From assembly GCF_001641265.1 (NCBI RefSeq), contig NW_020167528.1, forward strand, positions 558,001 through 622,000: 64,000 nucleotides of DNA, in the 5' to 3' direction. Position 1 is the stretch's first letter. Every line of letters starts with the position of its first letter. This document shows positions 54,883-64,000 of the stretch, in pieces. Position numbers and translations under genes: made by a program. The notes beneath the pieces are model-generated. The model did no database searches and was not told where the DNA came from. It was given only the letters and a program-made list of their open reading frames with translations. Origin of the DNA: Pseudogymnoascus destructans (Eukaryota > Ascomycota > Leotiomycetes > Thelebolales > Thelebolaceae).

Positions 54883-57800
54883 TTAATACTCTTCCTGAAT
54901 CATGTACAAGGTATGATCGTCAGCCTCCATAGCAACTGTATAGCAATCTTTGTTATTTACTCTCCGACTCATACCATTGTGAGGTAATAGCCCCTCTTCT
55001 TCATGTAAGAGTATCATTCTATCTCTGACTACATTTTGTGGGTCTTTAGTTGGCACTACTATCGAATCTAGTTGATGGAATGGTAAGTCTTTAGCTGGCT
55101 TAGATACCCATTGTGACTCTTTTATGGCTTTCTTTACGTGAATTGTAACAGTGTTTTGAGCAAGAATCTGAGCATTAGTGGCGTTTTCACTTTCTATATC
55201 TAGTAGGCTGTTCGATTCCTCGTCTTCTTGGTGAGGCCGCTCTGGAAACACTGGGATGTCATGTAAAGCTAGCTGGGTATCATCCTCTAACTTCACTTCC
55301 TGAGTAGTTTCACATAAGGGAGTGTTATATAAATCCAGACGGTCTTCTTCCTCTGCCTTAATTTCCTGGCATTTCTGGGCAATTATACTTAGACTTTCCC
55401 CATCATTTTGTTTTATCTCTAGCGTAGATTCGTACGTAGGAGCTTTGTGTAAAGCTGACTGGTTGTCATCTTCTACCTTTACCCCTTGGGTAGGTACGTG
55501 TAAAGGAACGCTGTATAGATCCATTCAGTCTTGTTCCTGTGGCTTTATTTTCTCACATGTGTAAGGAGTTTTAGTCTCACGCTTCCCCTTCCTCATTCTA
55601 CTTTTAGAGTAGTTGTCTGTAAAGCTGGCTGGGAGCTTTTCTCTAACTTTACCTCTTCGGTAGGTATAGAGGGAACACTGTATAAACCTAGATGGGCTTG
55701 TTCCGCTGGCTTGATTTCCTGGCGTTTCTGGGCAATAACACTCAGACTTTCCCCATCTTTCTGTCTTATTTCTTATGTAGATTCGTATGTAGGAGTGTTG
55801 TGTAAAGCTGGCTGGGAGCTATTCTCTAACTTTATCTCTTCGGTAGGTATAGAGGGAACGCTGTATAAATCTAGACGGGCTTGTTCCTCTGGCTTGATTT
55901 CCTCACGTTCGAATTCCACCCCACCCATAACTGATGTTTCAAGTTGTTCGCGCCATTGTTCGTCGTCCTCAGGCTTTATTTCCGAGATTACAAAAAGCGT
56001 ATTGTTATTGCCTGCCATAGTCGCCACTTTATAGCATTCGTCAGCTGCTATATGTCTCTTATTTTTGTCACAAGTTCTCTTTCCTTTATCTTTGAGCTCT
56101 ATGACTTGTTGTTTAACAAAAGATTTTGGGTCGCCGGAATCAACCCAGAGTTGAAATACTCCAGTAGATTCTGGTAACTGGTCTAGGCATTCAGTCGCTG
56201 TACCGTCTTGTTCTACAAAGTGTATGAGATCTTGGATTGTAGAGTCTAGTAATGTTAGACATTGCTTTTAGCGGCCACAATGGACGAGTAATCTTACCAG
56301 GGGGGACGTCTATCTCCATCTTTAGAGTTGGGCTGACTTTCACTTTAGGTATGTGTTTGACGCTATTTTTGTGCTTGTCAATGCGCGCACTATGCTGCGG
56401 ACCTAATGGTCATAGCTGCGTCTTTTGTAAATTGACACTCTCGTTTTTAACTTCTTGGTCTTTGGGTGGTGACATGTTGCTGTTACTGTTTGGAACCGGT
56501 ACCGGTATCGCCCATGTGCCAAAAAATGCATTGAACCAAGACTTAAGAACATAAAATGACGTGATGCCTTCGCCTGCCTCGTCACTTTGGAGTAGGTTGT
56601 GTAAAAATATATGCTGTCTGTCTTTCTCAAAAGTATCAGTACATGGCATCCCAGACCTGCGCTTAATCTCAACCACAGCTGTTTTAGGTACGGGAACTAA
56701 TGCTTCCACTTCCAAGAATGTTAAAGGCTCCATCCCTTTCAGCCTCTCTATCTCAGGGGTGCTAAATCCTAATTGCTTCGCAAAGGAAGCACCTTTTTGG
56801 AGCACTTCACTATCGGCTTTTGGCCTTGCAATTTCTATCAAATTTTTCTTCACAGACTGCTTGGGTAAACCTCTGTATTCTTTCATTGCAAAAGCAATCA
56901 TTTGCAAATACCCAAGTTTCATACAGTATGTCGGGTTTCCCTTTACTAAACGGAAGGTAGTTTCAGTTGTCTGGACTACCTGAGTGCATTGGGTGCCTCC
57001 TTGAGATTGGAACGCTTCCCCTAGCGCTGTGAATACCGTCTGATCCGCCTGATCCATAGGAACTGTAACTAGCCACCTGATGCAGTTAATGCAAGCTTCC
57101 AACAAGTGCATGTCTTCAAAAAAGGTTGATAGAGAAGGTATAATGCCTCTAAACTTGAGGATGTTACCCCATATAACGCTGCGTTCTTGGCTGCTGAAGC
57201 CACTGAAGATGGCGCCATTAAAAATAGCAATGGATAGCTCCTGAGAATCCGAGGTTCATACTGCAGGTGCCTTACGTTCGATAGCCTTAATGGTGGCCTT
57301 ATCTAGTCTCTGAATCCCATTTTCAATCCTGTTAAAAAATCCAACGAAAGCTGTGAAAATATGATTAAGGTAATGCTGTATTTCCTACATGTAATATAAG
57401 TAAAAGAGTGGTTATGCATAGCATTCGACTTACCTCATAGCACCTCGTTGCCATCACTGTATGCAGTGTAGTGACCTTCATTCCAGCGTCAAAGAGAGCC
57501 GGAATCTTAGTAAGAGCATCAAATCCAGCAGCAACCAAGCGGTGTCGGAAGAGGCCGCGGAGTCTCTTCTGTCTACTTTCATTAAAACGAGACCACCAAT
57601 GCATTTCGAAGCTTACAGAGGTAGCTGGTAAGACTAGGGCATCAGCCTTCTGGGGTAGATACTGGTATTTACAGATTTTGCGATATATTTGACCATCACA
57701 AGGCCTATCTTCAATAGAATATTCTTCATCTAGAATTGCCCTCGTCTCGTAGCTGATTCCTGAAAGGTATAGATCCACTATCCAGCATTTCTCAGCTGGG

Positions 57801-58234
57801 CGCAATGCTTTTCCCGCTTGAATTCTATGTAATCCATGGAGACAGATAATTCCGCCTGGAAACTCAAGCTCTGGGTATCCGTTTTCTGAGTCGATCATGG
57901 CGTAACTACTTGGCAAAATCCCCATTTTCCACGTCTTATTTTGCTTCACATTCTCTATGGCAGTGTCGAGATGATGTTGATCGACAATAGCAGGTATGTG
58001 GTTTCCCACCTTTAGCGAACGGCATCCTTCCTTCTCAAAGATCTTTTTAAGTCGTAGTACATTCTTCAGGTCATGTTGGCGAGTTTTATGCTCTTCCCAA
58101 TTTAGACTCTCAAGCTTGACAAGAGCGGAACCTTTGCAGAAGAGACGTTGCTCTGTCTCAAATCTTAGGTCTTCCGCATGTACTCGCGCTTTCATATTGA
58201 GGTATGGATGTCTATGCTCTGGGAGAATGCTCAC
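54883..58234 (-). pseudogene. DUF3723-family gene with C-terminal tandem repeats, decayed
   Basis: Exon 1 is 57434-58234 and exon 2 starts at 57384 (49-nt intron, GTAAGT...TAG). The N-terminus has the DUF3723 pattern: EHRHPYLNMKARVHAEDLRF, QRLFCKGSALVKLESLNWEE, LEFPGGIICLHGLHRIQAGK, and MATRCYE at the splice. Exon 2 carries on with FNRIENGIQRLDKATIKAIE. In-frame stops occur at 57256-57258 and 56410-56412, a frameshift near 56240 and further stops in the tail. The last third is made of repeated blocks such as RLDLYSVP, EEIKLE and QPALHNTPTYEST. DUF3723 proteins are multi-copy, of unknown function, and are often reported as cargo of large fungal transposons (Starships); no captain recombinase is visible here. 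Confidence 0.82.
55230..55920. repeat. About 180-bp tandem repeats in the DUF3723 tail
   Basis: Three to four diverged copies of a unit containing GTAAAGCTGGCTGGGAGCT and GGGCTTGTTCC..GGCTTGATTTCC. The repeats keep the reading frame for long stretches, so they arose while the gene was coding. Confidence 0.8.
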
Positions 58235-58370
58235 TTTTCACATGGGCTATCTAAGTGCAGCAGCCGAAACTGGCTTAGTGCAATATCTGGCTTATTTATA
58301 TCAGTATTAAAAGCCTTATAGCTCTTCCAACCATAAAAACAAATTGCGTCAACAATAAGTTATTGCAAGT

Positions 58371-58664
58371 ATGAGCTTAAAAAGGAGTAACACCTGGTTT
58401 GGGTTTTTTAGAGCCACCCCTGACTCCAACAAAAACAGGTCGAATGGCACGGCATCCCCTCCCGCATCATCCGACAATGATCCCCTGCCAAACAAGCTGA
58501 GGAAGAGGATACAAGAAGATGAATCATCACAAAAGAGTCGTCAGCGCTTAGGGGAGAGCGTTAGGGGTAGAAGCAGATTCCGTGCTCCAGAAGCAATTCA
58601 GTCCCAGGATTCGTCACCCTGGGAGCGCCTCCAAATGCGATTTAACCTAACCTTAAATAAATCA
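58371..58664 (+). other. Start of an unknown gene, truncated by gag
   Basis: MSLKRSNTWFGFFRATPDSN begins a basic, Ser-rich frame divergent from DUF3723 (137 bases apart). At about 58664 it runs into antisense gypsy gag, so the natural end is lost. No family recognised. Confidence 0.4.
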
Positions 58665-59050
58665 GTTACGGGCCTGTTCCGTCTCGTTGCCGGTGAGGAA
58701 GTATGAACCTAGTAGGTCCATCATCTCGTCGGCGCTGCGAAACGCATGTGTAGCGGACAGGTATTGGGGTTCCAAATAGGTCTTTGCCAGGCCGGTCATA
58801 GTTCCCCATATCAGCGCTCTTCTTGAGACGTCGGTAGGGTAGTGGTCCTCATTGACTACGAGTCGGTCTCGGATCGACGCGCTCCATTGCATAAAAGTAT
58901 GTTCTATCCCATCGCTGAGCGGCGTAATCTTCTCAGAGATGGTGGACTTCTTGTATCGATTCGGAGGGTCCTCGGTGTACTGTCGGGGTAGAACTGGGAT
59001 TGAAGGAGAGCACGCATTGACGACAGGTGGCAGTCGAACGGTGCCCCCTC
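58664..59050 (-). mobile_element. Gypsy gag fragment, proximal part
   Basis: Encodes QYTEDPPNRYKKSTISEKIT, then RDRLVVNEDHYPTDVSRRAL, YLEPQYLSATHAFRSADEMM and GSYFLTGNETEQARN, a gypsy gag. It stops at 58664 and its continuation is found at 35416-35537. A related scrap is at 33770-33855. Confidence 0.78.
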
Positions 59051-59342
59051 GAAGAAAAGGCATTGCAGTGGATTGGTGACAAACCGGTACGTTACAATTT
59101 GGAATCCGATAATAGACATGCGGACTCATGGTTGAAGGGCTACACTTGCACCTTATCTGAACGCTGTTTTGCAGTATCTCCACCTGAAGGTACTTGTTGG
59201 ATATATGTCAATGCCGAGGCAAAGGGATTAATTGAAAATAATCAACACTTCACATCGAACAGCGAAGTAGTAACGGTACAGAGTGACGAGGACTGGATTG
59301 CGGGAGATGGAATTGACGTGGTGTGGATTGCAGAGCGTAAGG
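59051..59342 (+). other. Unrecognised coding remnant
   Basis: A plus-strand frame reads PVRYNLESDNRHADSWLKGY, LSERCFAVSPPEGTCWIYVN and SDEDWIAGDGIDVVWIAE without a stop, then runs antisense into a pogo transposase. It looks protein-like but I cannot place it. Confidence 0.35.
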
Positions 59343-60691
59343 TCATCCCATCAGGGGGGGAGCTGTTAATAAAGACTTGGTCAAAAACATCATACTGATG
59401 TGGTGTTTTTGGTCGCTCAGCCTCGACTGATGGCTCATCATTGAGCAGCGTACGCAATGCTCGCTGGGGATAAACAGAAACAAGCCAGCACCACGGTATG
59501 CTGACTCAATGTTCTGATGGTTGCATACATCAAGCCGCACCTGGATGTATGCCTCTATCCATTCATACTTCTGTATGCGCGCAAGTTGCGCTTGGTTGAG
59601 TGGGGAGAGCACTGCCGTTAGATGCTTTTTTAGTGGGCTGAATATCGCAACATCTAGCGGTTGTAGCAAATGCGATGTATGAGGGGGAAGTATCAGTAAT
59701 ACAATACGGTTCTGCATGCAATGCGCAATGAAACTGCCACTAATGTGTGAGTCGTGGCCGTCGCATATAAGAAGCCGGTGCTGACCATCTGCTTTTGCAC
59801 GTGTTGTTGGCTCAAAGATGCGTTTTAACCACTCTAACCCATGGAGATTGCTTGTCCAGCCTTTTGTATTCGCAGAGAAGAACCACTCGTTGATGATTGT
59901 AGGAGGAATCCATGATTGGAGAACGTTCTTGCCCTTAAAGATCCCAAGGGGTGGAAGGATGGTTCTGTCTGCACAGATGCACTCGACCATTGTAACCCAT
60001 TCCTGATGGCCAGGATGCGCTTGATGCTTTGTACGAAGCGTTGAATCAAGTATAATTCGAGTAGATTCCATTGTCCCAATCGAAAATCCAGATTCATCCA
60101 TGTTATATGTGTTCTCTTGTGTGATTCTGAACTGTTGAACCACCTCGGTGTATGCATCAAACCATGCTGTAAGTTCTGGTTTTGTTGCACCGTCCATGCG
60201 TACAGTTTCGATCCGTCGTCCGATGACAACCTGTAGATGGGGTGCCGTTTTATGAATCGCTGTACCCAGTGGTAACCAAGGGCAAACCGTGGTTGGAGTG
60301 GAAGTGAGTTTGGTGTCGCGTCATCAAAATTGAGTGATCGGTGCGACTGGATTTCTTCAGCTATTTCCTTTAACAACCGATGCCCAGGAGAATAACCGCT
60401 AATTGTTAGGTTCTTAATCCACTTCAGAAGTATCGTCTCTTGCGCACTTGATAAACTCTGCTGTTGCTGACGGGCTTGAGAGCGTGTCAAACCTCCATTG
60501 GCGCGACGCGTCACAGAACTCTTAGGTAACCCTAGCACTTTCTCAGCGTGATATGCGCTCTTATAATTCCCAGATTTGACGTCTAATACTGCTTGGGCTA
60601 TTAAAGTCTCACGTTCAGCAATACCCAGGTATTCACGACGATTCATTGTTGAGTTATTTACAATTATCTGAAGTTGGTGAGGGAAATCCAC
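59343..60691 (-). pseudogene. Fot1/pogo transposase, third family, frameshifted
   Basis: Frame 1 from 60691: MNRREYLGIAERETLIAQAV, a psq-type HTH (KVLGLPKSSVTRRA) and a CENPB-type region (LGYHWVQRFIKRHP). At about 60195-60220 the frame shifts, and the second frame gives NMDESGF, LLICDGHDSHISG and LLQPLDVAIFSPLKKHL with the three catalytic Asp, then YRGAGLFLF. The C-terminal end is uncertain. The sequence differs clearly from the copies at 37287 and 51942. Confidence 0.85.
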
Positions 60692-61270
60692 CGCGTTACC
60701 CAGTCCCCCGCATTACACTGTCACTTACGTTACAGTCTATAGGGTCAGAAGAGAATGCACCATGACGGGTACAAATAGGTGGTCTACTAAGTACGACATT
60801 ATATGCAGCGGACCTGCCTGCAATCCAAGGAGGTGAAATGCCACAACAGCACTTCTGGGGTGCTTTATTATGCAACTTAAAGCCAGACAATAAGTTACGG
60901 TTTGTAAAAAGCCAAAATTCCGTACTATTCTATATTTGGATCCCGGAAACTATGATTACTCTGGATTTATGGCCGACAGCGGCCGGTGCGTTATGGAAAA
61001 AAATAGTAACCACGCGGGAGGAGAATAGATAACAAGGAGAAATGTTTACGACCATGTACGACAACAGTCACACCTTCTTCAACATGTGTTTCTTAGTAGC
61101 TTCGCGGTTTGGGGTCGTTGTCGTCGTTGCTGATGTGGTTGTCTCCTTTTATCGTCGTCATGGATGCGACGTTATTTTGCAGCTTGAGGGATAAACCGCA
61201 GGATATGCAGCCGTGCCCAATAACACCACGTCCGATCATATGCTGTTGTCACCTGTCGAAGAGTTTTCGA
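60692..61270. other. Unassigned right end of the insertion block
   Basis: No gene recognised. This is the last stretch before the proposed N-terminal codons of the split oxidoreductase. Confidence 0.35.
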
Positions 61271-61476
61271 GTGCCTTCGGGTTGCTTGTCGACCCAGTTG
61301 TAGGGGACTGAGCCGTCGGAGGGGGCTTGGTAGAAGTGCAATTCGGCTTCGACGTTGCCACGGGGGATGGGGTAGGTGGGGGTGGTGGTTTCGGTTTGAA
61401 CGCCAGCCGCTTCGGCGCGGGCGGAGGCGGAGAGGTTGTGTGAGGGGGTGGCTTGGTGGGAGGAGACTGTGGCCAT
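61271..61476 (-). pseudogene. CTB9/AsaB-type oxidoreductase, N-terminal part of a split gene
   Basis: From the ATG at 61474-61476: MATVSSHQATPSHNLSASAR, then GNVEAELHFYQAPSDGSVPY and NWVDKQPEGT. The pattern x-A-E-L-x-F-Y-x-x-P-x-D-G-S-x-P-Y-N, followed by P-E-G-T, is the family N-terminus. After P-E-G-T the frame loses similarity and stops at 61249. The next expected residues (P-Q-x-N-Y) begin at 35414 on the same strand. Both sites share the plus-strand tetramer GTGC (35412-35415 and 61271-61274). Confidence 0.78.
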
Positions 61477-62409
61477 GGTGGTGGTTTGGGTGTTGGTTGC
61501 TTGGGGGAGGTTGGGGGAGGTAATGCGATGGGTGGTAAGTGGTTGTTGGAGGATTTGTTGCTTGAGTGAGGTATGTGATAAGTGGTTCTTGGTGGATTAG
61601 TTGCAGTTGGTATGCCAGTCACTGAAACAGCGTAGGATAGTAGAGTGATAGGAAAGTAAGAAAGATGAAGCAAGAGCGGGGGAAGGTCTCATATATGCAG
61701 AGAGAGATATGAATCCTCGATGCCACAAGGAAATGGCGTCAACGTGGAGTTTGATATAGTAAGCAGCAACCTACCGTGATAAGTACAGATAGAATACCCA
61801 GAATGCTCAGAATGCCTCCGGGATCTCCAGGTAGACCAGGTAGACCAGGTAGACCAGGTATATCACACGTAGTTGTACTCGAAAAGGCTTAAAATGGTGT
61901 ATTTCTGGTTATACCCGAGTGCTGTGGAATGTATGGCCAGCCAGCATCGACCCCCCTCCTTCCTTTCGGTCATCACATCATGGCAGCTTACTTAATCATC
62001 TTGAATTACTAATCAGTCTAGTGGTCCCTATCCCCAAATTCCCCCGCTTTTTGCCGTGTTGTAGCCTTGTAACTTTCTTTATCTTAGTATCGTCTAAAGT
62101 AGTTTAGTTCCACCTAATCTACGGAGCAACGACAAGACCCCTTCCCCGCTACTTGTGAGATGGTTGGACGTCAGCTGTCGAACCCCCAATTCCGCAAACA
62201 GTCAATGTAAACAAACCCGCCAGGCAACTCCAAGAGCCTCATCAACTTTATTCATGTACATAAATATACGAAATCGATGCGGTGACTGCTCCTAACACCC
62301 TAAGAGCTCCAAAAAGGACGCGTCTTTTTTATTGTCGCGAGTTGGAACGCGCTTCCGCTGTCCAAAGCTTCATGAGCAACTACGTAGTCGAAGCTACACA
62401 ATCAAGAAC
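61477..62409. other. Intergenic between split gene and AT-hook gene
   Basis: Divergent promoter region. It contains four copies of a 9-bp unit (TAGACCAGG) at about 61826-61858. Nothing else recognised. Confidence 0.45.
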
Positions 62410-62421
62410 ATGTCTTATAAT

Positions 62422-64000
62422 ATGGCAGACATTTTATCTTCCTCGCCGGACCCTTTCAATGACACTCCGACCTTCTCATCACCTTCAAAATCTATCCGAC
62501 AATCGAGAGCCCGCAGGTCACAACAAATGTACGGCAGCTCGCCAACCAAACAAACGTTCGAATTGGACGTCGGCAATGACCTCTCGCCGCAAAAAATAAG
62601 GGTCACCGTCGAAGCGGAGAACAACAAGGAGAACTCCTACCCTGAATTTTCGGACCTAAGATCTCCCTCGCCATCGCCTTACTATGCTTCTTCAAGACGC
62701 CCAAACATGCGAACAACTACCACAACAGTCCCGCTCAAGGGCCTCTCGGATTCCGAAGAAGACAGCCCTGCCGCGCCGCCAAAACGCGGTCGCGGTCGCC
62801 CACGAAAGTCAATAGGCACCCCAGTGCCCGCGAAAACCAGAAATGTAACTCCCGCTGGAAAGTCTCCTAGGAGGAGGAGAACACTGGGAAGTCTGGTGGA
62901 TGGTGATGACGAGGAGGACTGGGATTTCGCGATTGGGAAGAGCGTCAAGGTTGGAAGAGGCAAAGGACGGTCACGATCAAGATCTGTTAAATCGGTTACT
63001 CGAAAAACGCCTGCTGCGAAATCGATGGGGCCTTCGTCAGATCTGCCGGATTCGAGTGTTGCGAACAAGAGGGGTAGAAGACAGTCGTTGCTGCCGGAGG
63101 TAATCCCGATACTGGAAGATCTGACGGGACATAGCTCGCCGGCAGAGGAGTCATTTGAAGAGGTGCATCCAGATGATAACATACCATTGAGTCCTATGGA
63201 ACAAAATACAATGGGGTCTCATTCGGAATATTCCACAATCCGATCTACATCCACTGCATTCGGCGAGGATGTCACGGTCGCCCAGTTTGACAGGGAGAGA
63301 ACACCTGAAGCGGAGGGGTGGTCGAGTCCGAGAGTTGTCTCAGCTATCCCCAGACACCTCCAGGATAGGGCCAGCTCGAGACGGGGGTCGCCACTTGTCC
63401 ATCAGGCGCTGGAGGAGGTCCCTCGTTCATATCTGTTCGCGAATGAGATTGGCTCTGAAGATTATCGGTCCCAGCATGAGGAAGAGCACAACTACGATGA
63501 TGAGGCTGAAGATGGCCTTGATGATCTCCAGGAGTTTGATACGATCCTGGAAAGTGAGGGATTTAGCATGATATCGGTTGATTCGGTACCTTTGTTGCGG
63601 GAACACTTCAGCAGCCCTTTTATTCAGAGCAAGCCGGTTGAGTCTGTATCTTCGTCTGAAGAACGTGAAGCAGAATACAGAAGCGACAACAGATCCTCAT
63701 CGGGCATGTCATCTCCAGCAGAAGCATCTTCATCGAAACGTCGAAGCTTTGATAATATACAGACCGCCCAGCAAAGCTTAGTTAATGTTTCCGCTTCGAA
63801 TAATTATGCTAGGTCCCAGCCTACCACGAGTAGCCCGCGCGACCAGGACCATGAGGCGGATGCCACTGAACATTTCCAAGAAGGAAGCTCTGTGGCTGAA
63901 TCTGCGCTCCTTGCTCCGCCTGTTGAGGCTACCACTACCTCTATTAGAGATGCTGAACTCCCCCAAACACCTTGGCTCCCAACTCCCCAAGAGGCACCAT
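62422..64000 (+). CDS. AT-hook DNA-binding protein, 5' part
   Basis: The frame is open from the ATG at 62422 to the window end (526 codons). An in-frame ATG four codons earlier (62410) is an alternative start. The N-terminus has MADILSSSPDPFND and SPTKQTFELDVGNDLSPQKI, a conserved block in ascomycete AT-hook proteins. An AT-hook, KRGRGRPRKS, is near residue 120, so minor-groove binding to A/T-rich DNA is expected. Acidic and Ser-rich disordered sequence follows (DGDDEEDWDFAIGKSVKVGR, EEEHNYDDEAEDGLDDLQEF). The protein is nuclear by prediction; the C-terminus lies outside the window. Confidence 0.75.
   Translation, partial: MADILSSSPDPFNDTPTFSSPSKSIRQSRARRSQQMYGSSPTKQTFELDVGNDLSPQKIRVTVEAENNKENSYPEFSDLRSPSPSPYYASSRRPNMRTTTTTVPLKGLSDSEEDSPAAPPKRGRGRPRKSIGTPVPAKTRNVTPAGKSPRRRRTLGSLVDGDDEEDWDFAIGKSVKVGRGKGRSRSRSVKSVTRKTPAAKSMGPSSDLPDSSVANKRGRRQSLLPEVIPILEDLTGHSSPAEESFEEVHPDDNIPLSPMEQNTMGSHSEYSTIRSTSTAFGEDVTVAQFDRERTPEAEGWSSPRVVSAIPRHLQDRASSRRGSPLVHQALEEVPRSYLFANEIGSEDYRSQHEEEHNYDDEAEDGLDDLQEFDTILESEGFSMISVDSVPLLREHFSSPFIQSKPVESVSSSEEREAEYRSDNRSSSGMSSPAEASSSKRRSFDNIQTAQQSLVNVSASNNYARSQPTTSSPRDQDHEADATEHFQEGSSVAESALLAPPVEATTTSIRDAELPQTPWLPTPQEAP

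Larger units (their letters stand above)
35416..61270. mobile_element. 25.9-kb composite transposon block inside one gene
   Basis: Everything between the two oxidoreductase halves: split gag, Ginger-like integrase, pogo elements, copia remnant, OrsD pair, hAT, chromovirus, BYS1, LPMO and DUF3723 remnants. It is a nested accumulation, not one element: no shared terminal repeats are visible at 35416 and 61270. It contains host-gene fragments, so part of it was moved here by recombination. Confidence 0.6.

Noticed and set aside
35416..61270. The 25.9-kb block as a Starship-type giant transposon
   Set aside because: DUF3723 is typical cargo, but no DUF3435 tyrosine-recombinase captain is seen at either end, and the block is plainly nested conventional elements.
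61236..61673. 145-codon Pro-rich minus-strand frame
   Set aside because: The overlapping frame from 61476 has the oxidoreductase N-terminal pattern and is a better call.

Overview
This window reads as nuclear DNA of a filamentous ascomycete (Pezizomycotina). The genes carry short introns (49-84 nt) with GTRNGY donors, CTRAC-like branch points and YAG acceptors. The gene set is typical of that group: CCT3, a DUF1168/PRKRIP1 spliceosomal protein, Jac1, a CAP20/MPL1-type perilipin, an AA11-like LPMO fragment, a BYS1 protein, DUF3723 and OrsD families. Duplicated elements carry C-to-T nonsense changes of the kind left by RIP. The species cannot be named from the sequence; Leotiomycetes is only a guess.

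Layout. (1) 1-20.3 kb is a gene-dense, GC-rich arm: a pseudokinase-like protein, CCT3, a PRKRIP1 homologue, a phosphoglycerate-mutase/RRM fusion, a secreted protein with a homopolymer frameshift, Jac1, a perilipin-like protein, an unrecognised Ser/Pro-rich 624-aa protein and an OGFr-domain protein. Between 10.9 and 15.0 kb the intergenic DNA is packed with different minisatellites. (2) 20.9-61.3 kb is a repeat compartment: copia, chromovirus and other gypsy elements, several Fot1/pogo elements, a Tc1/mariner fragment, a hAT, a Ginger/KRBA2-like integrase, solo LTRs with intact 5-bp target duplications, and many rearrangements. Host islands survive inside it: an intact SDR gene (27.4-28.5 kb), an OrsD-like gene with a convergent cysteine-rich gene (40.4-43.2 kb), a BYS1-like gene (50.9-51.4 kb), a beheaded LPMO (54.0-54.6 kb) and a decayed DUF3723 gene (54.9-58.2 kb). 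(3) 62.4-64.0 kb returns to normal gene space with the start of an AT-hook protein that runs off the window.

The most notable inference is that one CTB9/AsaB-type oxidoreductase gene on the minus strand has been split. Its N-terminal codons lie at 61271-61476 and its remaining codons at 34682-35415, with about 25.9 kb of nested transposons between them. The two halves meet at the expected family motif and share GTGC at the break. A gypsy gag is itself split inside that insertion (58.66-59.05 kb and 35.42-35.54 kb), which gives an order of events: gag element into the gene first, about 23 kb of further material into gag later. Other rearrangements visible by reading are an in-place inversion within a reverse transcriptase, a 579-bp perfect-length inverted duplication inside a hAT transposase, and a solo LTR joining a pogo element to the LPMO fragment without a target duplication.

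No CRISPR array, rRNA or convincing tRNA was seen. All family calls were made by reading motifs, without database searches.
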